In this document: positions 34,996 through 42,566 of the stretch, piece after piece | Position numbering within the stretch: the stretch's first letter is position 1 | Layout: each line of letters starts with the position of its first letter | Origin: Austwickia sp. | Lineage (GTDB): Bacteria > Actinomycetota > Actinomycetes > Actinomycetales > Dermatophilaceae | Direction: 5' to 3' | Length of the DNA stretch: 64,000 nt | Assembly: GCA_016699675.1 (NCBI GenBank) | Contig: CP064985.1 | Coordinates: 1,550,001-1,614,000 of the forward strand | The notes under the pieces: generated by a model | Told to the model about the DNA's origin: nothing | What the model saw: the letters and a program-made list of their open reading frames with translations, nothing else | Database searches by the model: none | Made by a program: the position numbers and the translations under genes

Positions 34996-35703
34996 TCAGC
35001 CACCCAGGAGCAGCGCGCGCAGCGCCGCCGGGGACTCGACGACCGCCGCGGCGCGCAGCCATTCCCTCGGATCGCCATATCCCCAGGTCACCGCAATCGT
35101 CGGTACGGCGTGTGCTGCGGCACCCTCGACGTCGTGGTGCCGATCGCCGACCATGACGGGCCGGGACACGTCGTACCCGGCCTCCCCCAGCGCCCGCAGC
35201 GCGGCCCCCACGACGGCCGCCTTCGTGCCGGTGAACTCGTCCGGGGGCGACCCGCACACCACAGCGAAGCACGCGGCCAGGTCGTAGGCCTCGATGACCG
35301 GCACCGCGGCGGTCGTCGCCTTCGAGGTGGCCACCGCCAGCGGCACCCCAGCCGCCGACAACTCGCGGACCAGGTCGATCATCCCGTCGTACGCCGGGGT
35401 ATGGGCGAGCGCCGGGCGCAGCAACTCGCGATACCGCACGATGAGCGCCGGGATCCGCTCCACCGGTAGGCCGATGACCGTGCCGAGGGTTTCCGCGAGC
35501 GGCGGCCCGACCACCCGCCGTGCCGTCGCGTCGTCGGGGACGGGCAGTCCGGCCTCGGCGAGGGTGGCGCGCAGGGTTGCCACGATGATCGCGCCGGACT
35601 CGCTGATGGTGCCGTCGAGATCGAAGAGAACGACCGACGGCCGATCCGGCAGGTGTGCCGGACCGGGGCCGCCGGTCGTCGATTCCGAGCTGATGGGGCT
35701 CAG
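34996..35703 (-). CDS. HAD-family phosphatase (phosphoglycolate phosphatase-like)
   Basis: About 235 aa. HAD motif I VVLFDLDGTISESG near residues 25-38 (nucleophile D and acid/base D), cap domain with VGPPLAETLG, motif II VAVATSKATT, motif III Lys in GTKAAVV, motif IV MVGDRHHDVEGA. It resembles Gph/PGP-type enzymes acting on small phosphates. No in-frame ATG, GTG or TTG exists between the upstream stop (35718) and the DLDGT motif. CTG at 35703, just after GAGAAGGG, is the most plausible start; this is tentative. Confidence 0.8.
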   Translation of the reverse strand: MSPISSESTTGGPGPAHLPDRPSVVLFDLDGTISESGAIIVATLRATLAEAGLPVPDDATARRVVGPPLAETLGTVIGLPVERIPALIVRYRELLRPALAHTPAYDGMIDLVRELSAAGVPLAVATSKATTAAVPVIEAYDLAACFAVVCGSPPDEFTGTKAAVVGAALRALGEAGYDVSRPVMVGDRHHDVEGAAAHAVPTIAVTWGYGDPREWLRAAAVVESPAALRALLLGG

Positions 35704-35717
35704 AGGCCCTTCTCGGT

Positions 35718-36539
35718 TCAGTGGTTCTCGTCGTCCTTCTTGTCGAACTCCATCGGGTCCACGACGCGGATCTCCTGGTCGGCCACGGACTGGTCGGCCG
35801 GCGGGATCAGGTCGGTGTTCTCCGCGGGCACGTCGCTGACCTGGCCCGCGGCGGGAGCGAACGTCGTGGGACCGTCCTCGCCCAGGGCCGTCGTGGTGGT
35901 CTCGGCGCCCGTGCCGAAGGTGGACTCGCGGCCGGTGGCCGGCGGCACGTAGGGGTCGGCCAGCGGGCGGGCCCACGGGTCGTCCTGCTCCACCGAGCGC
36001 TTGTTGAAGAACCACGCGAGGGCACCGGCGACGCCGAGCAGACCGAGCGTGCCGAGCAGGCCGGACAGGAAGCCTCCCGACTTCTTCTCCTTGGCGACCT
36101 TGTCGCCCTTGAGGACGGCGGCGGCGTCGACCGCGCGGTGCGCCGCCTCGGAGTCCCGCGCCTTGGCGATCGCGCCGGACTTGGCCACGGTGCTGGCGGC
36201 CACGGCGGTCGTCACCGCCTCGATGATCTTGGGCAGTGTCTCTTCGACGAAGGTGTCCTTCGCCTCCGCCAGGTGGTCGCGGGTGTCCGCCACGCGGGGA
36301 AGCACGTCCTGCTCGACCTTGTCGCGGGCCTCGCCCAGCTTCGGGGCGACCGCGGCACCCGCGGCCGCCAGCACCGGCACGGCCGCGGCCTTGGCGCTGT
36401 CGAGCTTCGCGCCGCTGCGCGACGAGGCCGCGGCGACCGAATCGGACAGGGCGCTCTTCAGGCCCGCGATCGTGGGGACCGTCGCCTCCTTGGTCTCGAC
36501 CGTAGGAACGGTGACCTTCTGCGTCTTGCGCTCGAGCAC
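35718..36539 (-). CDS. Ala-rich single-pass membrane protein (DUF5324-like)
   Basis: 273 aa. GTG at 36539 chosen because GAGGAG lies 5 nt upstream; an open frame continues to 36602. A long Ala/Lys/Glu/Asp-rich amphipathic region (about residues 25-150: DKVEQDVLPRVADTRDHLAEAKDTF) is followed by a Gly/Leu-rich transmembrane segment GGFLSGLLGTLGLLGVAGALAWFF near 170-193 and an acidic Thr/Pro tail. It resembles the DUF5324-type proteins near the cyclophilin gene in Streptomyces; function unknown. Divergent from ppiA. Confidence 0.72.
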   Translation of the reverse strand: MLERKTQKVTVPTVETKEATVPTIAGLKSALSDSVAAASSRSGAKLDSAKAAAVPVLAAAGAAVAPKLGEARDKVEQDVLPRVADTRDHLAEAKDTFVEETLPKIIEAVTTAVAASTVAKSGAIAKARDSEAAHRAVDAAAVLKGDKVAKEKKSGGFLSGLLGTLGLLGVAGALAWFFNKRSVEQDDPWARPLADPYVPPATGRESTFGTGAETTTTALGEDGPTTFAPAAGQVSDVPAENTDLIPPADQSVADQEIRVVDPMEFDKKDDENH

Positions 36540-36696
36540 GGCTTCTCCTCGGGTTATTGCGGGGTTGGCGCTCTCTTCTGTGCTCATCCTGCCGCTACCC
36601 ATGCCGCCTCTGCCAACCCGGGGTCCGACAGGGGACGCAAATCACCCATGGCGGGCGTGCTCGGGGGCCTCTCGGGGGGCGTGGAAGGATGGCCGC

Positions 36697-37215
36697 ATGA
36701 ACGTGACCCTGCACACCACCCACGGCGACATCGCCATCACCCTGTTCCTCGAGGCCGCGCCGAAGACGGTCGACAACTTCGTCGGTCTGGCCAAGGGCGC
36801 CAAGGACTACCGGGACGACGCCGGGCGGACCAACCCGACCCCCTTCTACGACGGCCTCACCTTCCACCGGATCATCCCCGGATTCATGATCCAGGGCGGC
36901 TGCCCCCTCGGCGAGGGCATCGGCGGCCCGGGCTACGCCTTCGACGACGAGATCAGCCCCGACAAGGACTTCACCAAGCCCTACATGCTCGCCATGGCCA
37001 ACGCCGGCAAGCGCGGCGGCAAGGGCACCAACGGCAGCCAGTTCTTCATCACGGTGGGACCGACCACCTGGCTGCAGGGCAAGCACACGATCTTCGGCGA
37101 GGTGGCCGACCAGGCCAGCCGGGACGTGGTGGACAAGATCGCCGCCGTGCGCACCGGCGGCGGCGACAAGCCGGTCGAGCCCGTGACCATCGACAAGGTC
37201 ACCGTCACGGAGTGA
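36697..37215 (+). CDS. ppiA: Cyclophilin-type peptidyl-prolyl isomerase
   Basis: 172 aa. Cytosolic cyclophilin: NVTLHTTHGDIAITLF at the start, FHRIIPGFMIQGG (catalytic Arg and Phe), MANAGKRGGKGTNGSQFFITVGPTTWLQGKHTIFGEV. Catalyses cis-trans isomerisation of X-Pro bonds. ATG at 36697 with GGAAGGA upstream. Position close to the origin next to rhomboid and crgA is conserved in actinobacteria. Confidence 0.96.
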   Translation: MNVTLHTTHGDIAITLFLEAAPKTVDNFVGLAKGAKDYRDDAGRTNPTPFYDGLTFHRIIPGFMIQGGCPLGEGIGGPGYAFDDEISPDKDFTKPYMLAMANAGKRGGKGTNGSQFFITVGPTTWLQGKHTIFGEVADQASRDVVDKIAAVRTGGGDKPVEPVTIDKVTVTE

Positions 37216-37243
37216 GCACGCCACGACGCCCGACGCCTCCCGG

Positions 37244-37260
37244 CACGCCCGGGGGGCGTG
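37244..37260 (+). terminator. Possible hairpin after ppiA
   Basis: CACGCCC / GGGCGTG with a GGG loop, 29 nt after the ppiA stop; no T-run. Confidence 0.35.
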
Positions 37261-37318
37261 GTGCGTTCACACCCCGGGACGCGCGCGCCGGACGCGCCCC
37301 ACGAGCGCAAGGAGTGTC

Positions 37319-38209
37319 ATGACGACGCCGTACGGTCAGGCCAATCCCGCTGCGGGACCGACCTGCCCGCGGCACCCGGAGGTCCTCACCTATGTCTCGT
37401 GCCAACGCTGCGGACGGCCCACCTGCCCGGCCTGCCAGGTGCCCGCAGCCGTCGGCGTGCACTGCGTGGACTGCGCCTCGCAGGCGCGCCGGGAACGTCC
37501 CGCGGCGGTGCGACGCGCGCAGGCGGCCGCCGACCCGCCGTACGTCACCTATGCCTTCACGGCGCTGATCGCGCTGGTGTACGTCGTGCAGCTGGCCGTC
37601 CCCGGTGTGACCACCCGGCTGGCGCTGGTCCCGGAGCTGGCGTGGACCGAGCCGTGGCGCCTGGTGACCGGCGCGCTGGTCCACGACCCGACGTTCCCCC
37701 TGCACCTCATCGGCAACGCCCTGATGATCGTGCTCCTGGGTCGGGTGCTGGAGTCCGCCCTGGGGCACGTGCGGTACGCCGTGGTCGGCCTGCTCTCCGC
37801 GCTCGGCGGGTCGGTGGCCGTGCTGTGGATGAGCTCCCCGCCGGAGCAGGTGCTCGCCGGCCCCGACGACTGGTTCACCCCGGTGGTGGGCAGCTCGACC
37901 ATCGCGTACGGCCTGATGTGCGCCCTGCTCGTGCTCGAGGCCCGGCACCGCGGCAACGTGCGGGGCATCGCGACCCTGCTGGCGCTCAACGTGGCCTTCT
38001 CGCTGATCATCCCCCAGGTGTCGTGGCAGGGACACCTGGGCGGGGCGCTCGCCGGGCTGGCGGCCAGCGCTGCGCTGACGGTCGGCCGGCGCAGCACCCG
38101 CCCGGCGTGGGCGGGTGCCGTCGGCGCCGTGGGCCTCCTGCTGGTCGTCGTGGCGGTGGTCGGCCGGTACGCACTGGTGCCCACCTGGTGGGGCGGCTTC
38201 GGCGGCTAG
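37319..38209 (+). CDS. Rhomboid-family intramembrane serine protease
   Basis: 296 aa. The N-terminus is a cytosolic B-box-like zinc finger with CPRHPEVLTYVSCQRCGRPTCPACQ and HCVDCASQ. Six hydrophobic segments follow (from VTYAFTALIALVYVVQ on). The catalytic Ser is in VVGSSTIAYGL near residue 193 and the His in WQGHLGGALAG near 239. The Gly usually after the Ser is Thr here, a mild deviation. HLIGNALMIVLLG carries the conserved HxxxN. Substrate unknown. ATG 37319 with GCAAGGAGTGTC upstream. Conserved neighbour of ppiA and crgA. Confidence 0.93.
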   Translation: MTTPYGQANPAAGPTCPRHPEVLTYVSCQRCGRPTCPACQVPAAVGVHCVDCASQARRERPAAVRRAQAAADPPYVTYAFTALIALVYVVQLAVPGVTTRLALVPELAWTEPWRLVTGALVHDPTFPLHLIGNALMIVLLGRVLESALGHVRYAVVGLLSALGGSVAVLWMSSPPEQVLAGPDDWFTPVVGSSTIAYGLMCALLVLEARHRGNVRGIATLLALNVAFSLIIPQVSWQGHLGGALAGLAASAALTVGRRSTRPAWAGAVGAVGLLLVVVAVVGRYALVPTWWGGFGG

Positions 38210-38227
38210 TGAGTCGGTCGTCCTGAG

Positions 38228-38341
38228 TTATCCACAGCCGTCCCAACATTCACCCTGGTCGACGTCTTATCCACAGGATTCTCCACAGTTGGGGATGAAT
38301 CACACGGCTGTAATCACAGCCTTGTCAACAGGTGTGGATAG
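38228..38341. promoter_or_regulatory. Second DnaA-box cluster (rhomboid-crgA spacer)
   Basis: Five DnaA-box-like nonamers in 114 bp: TTATCCACA 38228-38236 (perfect), TTATCCACA 38267-38275 (perfect), TTCTCCACA 38279-38287 (one mismatch), TTGTCAACA 38322-38330 (one mismatch to TTGTCCACA), TGTGGATAG 38333-38341 (reverse, one mismatch). It lies between the 3' ends of two convergent genes, so promoter function is unlikely. Could titrate DnaA or reactivate it, as datA or DARS do in E. coli. Confidence 0.75.
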
Positions 38342-38353
38342 CGCGCCCGCTCG

Positions 38354-38623
38354 TCAGCGCCAGTTCGTGGTCATCAGGAAGCCGCCGATGAGCAGGGCAG
38401 CCCCGACGCCGAGGTTCCAGTTGCCGAGGGAGCCCACCGGAAAGCGGCCCTGGCTCAGGTAGAAGATCACGATCCACAGCAGCCCCAGCAGCATGAGCGT
38501 GACGAAGGTGGGGGCGTACCAGGCGGGACTTGCATCCTTGGGTCGCGCCTTCGAGGCGACGGGCCGACGCACGCTGGTGGGCGTGGACTTGGCCGGCTTG
38601 CGGGCCGGACGGGGCTCGGTCAC
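38354..38623 (-). CDS. crgA: Cell division protein CrgA
   Basis: 89 aa. Small two-pass membrane protein of the actinobacterial divisome that interacts with FtsZ and septal PBPs. After a basic N-terminus, SPAWYAPTFVTLMLLGLLWIVIFYLSQG is TM1 and NWNLGVGAALLIGGFLMTTNWR is TM2 with the conserved end. GTG at 38623 chosen for AGGAG 6 nt upstream and family length. Confidence 0.95.
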   Translation of the reverse strand: MTEPRPARKPAKSTPTSVRRPVASKARPKDASPAWYAPTFVTLMLLGLLWIVIFYLSQGRFPVGSLGNWNLGVGAALLIGGFLMTTNWR

Positions 38624-38814
38624 GACGTACTCCTGCTGCTCAACAAGCACATGGGCCCAGCGACGCTGGGCGAGTTCGCTTCTTAGCCTAAGGGGCCGTC
38701 GGCGGGCGGCCGACCTCGCCACGCGCCCGGCGCCGCGCGCCCGACCCCCTGCCCGGCGCCGTTGCCGTAACGAATTACCCTGGAAGACAAGAGGATCAGC
38801 CCGAGGAGGGACTC

Positions 38815-39630
38815 GTGACGACGGACGCTGGGGCCACGGCGGCGCGCAGTCACGAGCCGGCGGGTGCGAGCGCCGCCCCTCGGCGGCCCCTCTGGTCCCG
38901 GATCGTCGGTGGACTCGGCGAGGTGCTGCTCACCCTCGGCGCCTTCCTGTTGCTCTTCGTCGCGTGGCAGGTCTGGTGGGTCACCCGGGAGGCCACGAGC
39001 GCCGCGGCGGCGACGGTCGACCAGCTGCAGCGCCAATTCGCGACCCCCCCCAGCGCGACCGCCCCGCGCGTGCCGGGCGGGCCGACCGCCACCGCGCTGC
39101 GCACCGATGACATCCCCGCGGGCGAGGCGTTCGGCCTGATCACCGTCCCGCGGTTCGGCAACGGTCCGCAGCCGCTGATCCAGGGCACGTCGGTGGCCCA
39201 GCTGGACCGGGGCGTCGGGCACGACCCCGGTTCGGCGCTTCCGGGCCAGGTGGGCAACTTCGCCACCGCCGGCCACCGGGACACCTACTCCCACCCGTAC
39301 AACCTCATCGACACCCTCCGCGCCGGCGACGCCATCGTCGCCGAGGTCGAGGACGGGTGGGCCGTCTACCGCGTGGAGCGGCACCACATCGTCGAGCCCA
39401 CCAGGGTCCAGGTCTACGCGCCCGTCCCGGACCAGCCCGGCGTCCAGCCCACCGAGGCATGGATGACGCTGATCGCGTGCGAGCCGCACTGGACGGCCCA
39501 GCGCCGCTGGGTCGTCCACGCCAAGCTCGAGAATTGGGTGCCGCGCACCGCCGAGGCGCCGACCGTGGCGACCGCGCCGCAGGTCAGTCGCGCGCTGCAG
39601 CCGCCACCGGGCGCCCCCGGGGCGTCCTGA
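38815..39630 (+). CDS. srtE: Class E sortase
   Basis: 271 aa. Cysteine transpeptidase attaching LAxTG-type proteins to the cell wall in high-GC Gram-positives. An N-terminal transmembrane anchor (GGLGEVLLTLGAFLLLFVAWQVWW, about residues 32-55) is followed by the sortase fold. Catalytic His in TAGHRDTYSHPYNLI, Cys in MTLIACEPHW, Arg in AQRRWVV. The usual TLTTC before the Cys is TLIAC here. GTG start with GAGGAGGGACTC upstream. Followed by a coupled small membrane gene and trpG, as in related genomes. Confidence 0.92.
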   Translation: MTTDAGATAARSHEPAGASAAPRRPLWSRIVGGLGEVLLTLGAFLLLFVAWQVWWVTREATSAAAATVDQLQRQFATPPSATAPRVPGGPTATALRTDDIPAGEAFGLITVPRFGNGPQPLIQGTSVAQLDRGVGHDPGSALPGQVGNFATAGHRDTYSHPYNLIDTLRAGDAIVAEVEDGWAVYRVERHHIVEPTRVQVYAPVPDQPGVQPTEAWMTLIACEPHWTAQRRWVVHAKLENWVPRTAEAPTVATAPQVSRALQPPPGAPGAS

Positions 39631-39863
39631 TGTACGCCGCGCTCTGGCGCCTCCTGCCCGGCCCGGCGCCCGTGCGAGTGCTGTGCTGCCTCGCCCTGGC
39701 CGCGGGCGTCGTCGTCGCGTGTTTTCTGTGGGTCTTCCCGTGGATCGCCGGGCACCTGCCGGTCAACGACCCGACCGTGGGGGGCCTGTGGACCCGGTCC
39801 CCCGATTCCGTGACCGCCGTCCTCGCCGGCCTGACCACGTGTGGCGGCGGCGCCCTCGTCTGA
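39630..39863 (+). CDS. Small membrane protein coupled to sortase E
   Basis: 77 aa. One long hydrophobic segment VRVLCCLALAAGVVVACFLWVFPWIAGHLP (cut into a single TM) and a short polar tail. ATG overlaps the sortase stop (TGATG). Small membrane proteins in this position are common in actinobacteria; function unknown. Confidence 0.75.
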   Translation: MYAALWRLLPGPAPVRVLCCLALAAGVVVACFLWVFPWIAGHLPVNDPTVGGLWTRSPDSVTAVLAGLTTCGGGALV

Positions 39864-39875
39864 GACCATGCCTGG

Positions 39876-40532
39876 GTGAGCAGGATCCTCGTCGTCGACA
39901 ACTTCGACAGCTTCGTCTACACGATCGTCGGCTACTGCCAACAGTTGGGTGCCGAGTGCGACGTACGCCGTACGGACACCATCGCCGCCCGTGAGGCGGC
40001 CGACTACGACGGCGTACTGGTCAGCCCCGGCCCGGGGACCCCCGAACGGGCGGGGGTCAGCGTCGACATCATCCGGGCCTGCGGCGAGGCCGGCGTGCCG
40101 ATGCTCGGGGTCTGCCTCGGCCACCAGGCGTTGGGCGTCGCCTTCGGGGCGACGGTCGACCGGGCCCCCGAGCTGCTGCACGGCAAGACCTCGCGGGTGC
40201 ACCACGAGGAGGCGGGCGTGTTCGCGGGGCTGAGGAATCCGCTGACCGCCACGCGCTACCACTCGCTGGCCATCCGCCCGGACACCCTGCCCGCGGAGCT
40301 GGTGGTCACCGCGCGCACGGAGTCGGGGGTCATCATGGGCGTCGCGCATCGCTACGCGCCGCTGCACGGCGTGCAGTTCCACCCCGAGAGCGTGCTCACC
40401 GAGGGTGGCCATCGCCTGCTCGCGAACTGGCTGGTCGAGTGCGGGATCGAGGACGCCGTACGACGGGCGGCGCCGCTCAGTCCCCTCGTCGGCGCGGCGG
40501 CCACCCAAGCGGCGGCGACGCTGCGCGGCTGA
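39876..40532 (+). CDS. trpG: Anthranilate/aminodeoxychorismate synthase glutamine amidotransferase
   Basis: 218 aa. Class I glutamine amidotransferase providing ammonia to chorismate-using synthases (TrpE or PabB). RILVVDNFDSFVYTI start, LVSPGPGTP, nucleophile Cys in MLGVCLGHQALG, His and Glu in VQFHPESVLTEGG. GTG start. No partner synthase nearby; the position next to pknB (Rv0013 equivalent) is conserved, so whether it serves tryptophan, folate or both (pabA) is open. Confidence 0.92.
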   Translation: MSRILVVDNFDSFVYTIVGYCQQLGAECDVRRTDTIAAREAADYDGVLVSPGPGTPERAGVSVDIIRACGEAGVPMLGVCLGHQALGVAFGATVDRAPELLHGKTSRVHHEEAGVFAGLRNPLTATRYHSLAIRPDTLPAELVVTARTESGVIMGVAHRYAPLHGVQFHPESVLTEGGHRLLANWLVECGIEDAVRRAAPLSPLVGAAATQAAATLRG

Positions 40533-40564
40533 CCCGCGACCGGCCGCCACTCCTCCGGCAGCCG

Positions 40565-42484
40565 CTACTCGGCCTGGGCGCCCGGGGCCGTCGTGGGTGC
40601 GCCGGTCGTCGGCGTGGTCGGCCGCGGCGTGGGCGGCGGTGGGGTGTAGGTGCGGGTGACGGTGACCGTCGGGATGGGGCCGCGGATGACCTTGCCCTTG
40701 ACCTCTGAGCCCTGGTTCACCGCCACGCCCACGAAGTCCAGGCTGGTCACGGTGCCCGGCGCACCGCTGCCGTCGACGTACTCCGGGGTGAACTTCAGGG
40801 TGATCTTGCGCAGGCTGTCCCGGACCACGTCCTCGGTCTTGCCGCGCAGGTCGGGGACGACGACCTTGCCGTTGCTCACGAGGATCTTGACCGAGGACCC
40901 CTCCGTCACCGTGGTTCCCGCCTTGGGCTCGGTGCCGACGACGGTGTCCTGGCCGTATTCGAAGCTCTCGACCCGCTCGATCGTGTATTTGAGGTTCTGA
41001 TCCGTCAGCGTCGACTCGACGACCATGAGCTGATAGCCCGCGAACTGCTGCAACTGCACGTTGCCCGGCCCGCTCGACACGTCCAGCCGCACCCGGCTGC
41101 CCGCGGCCGCCTGGGCGCCGCCCTCGGGGTTCTGCCGCACGACGGTGTCCTTGGCGGCGCGGTTCGCGACGTACCGCACGTCCGCCGCGAGCCCGAGGCC
41201 GGTGAGCTGGTCCTGCGCCTCCTGGAGGGTCTTGGTCCGGACGTCGGGGACGGTGACGCCCCCGACGTCGACGATCTTGCCCTGCGCCAGCAGGATCGAC
41301 AGGACCGTGACGACGACGATGCCGAGCAGCCCGAGCAGGCCGATCTGCACCTTGCGGCGCCGGGTCGGCGCCGCGCGCACCACGACGGGCAAGGTGTCGG
41401 TATGCCCGTCCTGGGCCGCCGGGACGATCCGGGTGCTGCCATCGGCGTCGGCTCCCGCGCCCCCCGCGGCCCTGGCACCCGCCGCGCGCGCCGCCCCGGG
41501 TGCGTCGGTGGCCGTGGCGGCGGCGTCGGAGGTGAGCGTTTCCGCAGGTTCGGGGGTCTCGGGCGGCAGGGTCGCCAGGGCGGCCTCGCTCGGCGGCCGC
41601 CCCGCGACCAGGGCCTCCAGGTCGGCGGCGAACTGCCCCGCGGCCGGGTACCGGTCCGCCGGGGCCTTCGCCAGCGCGTGCAGGACGACCGCGTCGACCT
41701 CCCGGCTCAGGCTGCCGTTGTACGTCGAGGGCGGCTGGGGGCTCTGGCCCACGTGCTGATAGGCGATCGCGAGCGGGCTGTCCCCCGTGAAGGGCGGCCG
41801 GCCGGTCAGCAGCTCATACAGGACGCAGCCGGCGGCGTACACATCGGCCCGCGCGTCGATCGTCTGGCCCTGGGCCTGCTCGGGAGAGAGGTATTGCGCG
41901 GTCCCCACCACCACCGAGGTGTTGGTCATCGTCGCGGCGGAGTCGGCGATCGCGCGGGCTATCCCGAAGTCGGTGAGCTTGACCTTCCCGTCGTCGGTGA
42001 CCATGACGTTCGCCGGCTTGATGTCCCGGTGGACCAGGCCGTTCGTGTGGCTGTACGCCAGCGCCCGCAGCGTCGCCGCGACCACCCGGCAGGCCTCCTT
42101 CTGCGGCAACGGGCCGCCCGCCTCGTGCAACAGCTCGCGCAGCGTCCGGCCGTGCACCCGCTCCATGACGATGAACGGGACGGCGATGCTCGCGCCGCCG
42201 AGCTCGACGGCCACGTCCTCGCCGGAGTCGTAGACGGCGACGATGCTGGGGTGGTTCAAGCCGGCCGCGGACTGCGCCTCGCGCCGGAAGCGCTGCAGGA
42301 ACGAGGGGTCCCGCGCCAGGTCGGAGCGGAGCACCTTGACGGCCACCTCGCGGCCGAGACGGGTATCCCAGCCGGCGTGCACCTCGGCCATGCCGCCGCG
42401 CCCGATGAGTTCGCCCACCTGGTAGCGGCCGACGAGCACGCGCTCGTTGATCGGCACACTGCGTTGGGTGGTGGACTCCTCCAC
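40565..42484 (-). CDS. pknB: PASTA-domain Ser/Thr kinase PknB
   Basis: 639 aa. Kinase domain about residues 18-285: GRGGMAEVHAGWD (P-loop), AVKVL Lys, HRDIKPANVM catalytic loop, DFGIARA, and VGTAQYLSPEQA. Juxtamembrane Ala/Asp-rich linker, one TM (LLGLLGIVVVTVLSILL, about 383-400), then three PASTA repeats (start VTVPDVRTKTLQEA) and a Thr/Pro tail. Extracellular PASTA units bind muropeptides/lipid II in relatives. GTG at 42484 chosen over 42514 for GGGAGAGGATCGC. Last gene of the minus-strand cluster, 82 nt after pknA. Confidence 0.95.
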   Translation of the reverse strand: MEESTTQRSVPINERVLVGRYQVGELIGRGGMAEVHAGWDTRLGREVAVKVLRSDLARDPSFLQRFRREAQSAAGLNHPSIVAVYDSGEDVAVELGGASIAVPFIVMERVHGRTLRELLHEAGGPLPQKEACRVVAATLRALAYSHTNGLVHRDIKPANVMVTDDGKVKLTDFGIARAIADSAATMTNTSVVVGTAQYLSPEQAQGQTIDARADVYAAGCVLYELLTGRPPFTGDSPLAIAYQHVGQSPQPPSTYNGSLSREVDAVVLHALAKAPADRYPAAGQFAADLEALVAGRPPSEAALATLPPETPEPAETLTSDAAATATDAPGAARAAGARAAGGAGADADGSTRIVPAAQDGHTDTLPVVVRAAPTRRRKVQIGLLGLLGIVVVTVLSILLAQGKIVDVGGVTVPDVRTKTLQEAQDQLTGLGLAADVRYVANRAAKDTVVRQNPEGGAQAAAGSRVRLDVSSGPGNVQLQQFAGYQLMVVESTLTDQNLKYTIERVESFEYGQDTVVGTEPKAGTTVTEGSSVKILVSNGKVVVPDLRGKTEDVVRDSLRKITLKFTPEYVDGSGAPGTVTSLDFVGVAVNQGSEVKGKVIRGPIPTVTVTRTYTPPPPTPRPTTPTTGAPTTAPGAQAE

Positions 42485-42566
42485 GCGATCCTCTCCCTGG
42501 ATCAGGTCTGGCACGGGTAAGACGGGCCGGGACGTCGCGGGCGGGGCGGCCCGAGACGCCGAGCGG

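Noticed and set aside
35718..36539. Ala-rich protein as a phasin or histone-like DNA-binding protein
   Set aside because: The clear C-terminal transmembrane segment and acidic tail do not fit either; left as a membrane protein of unknown function.
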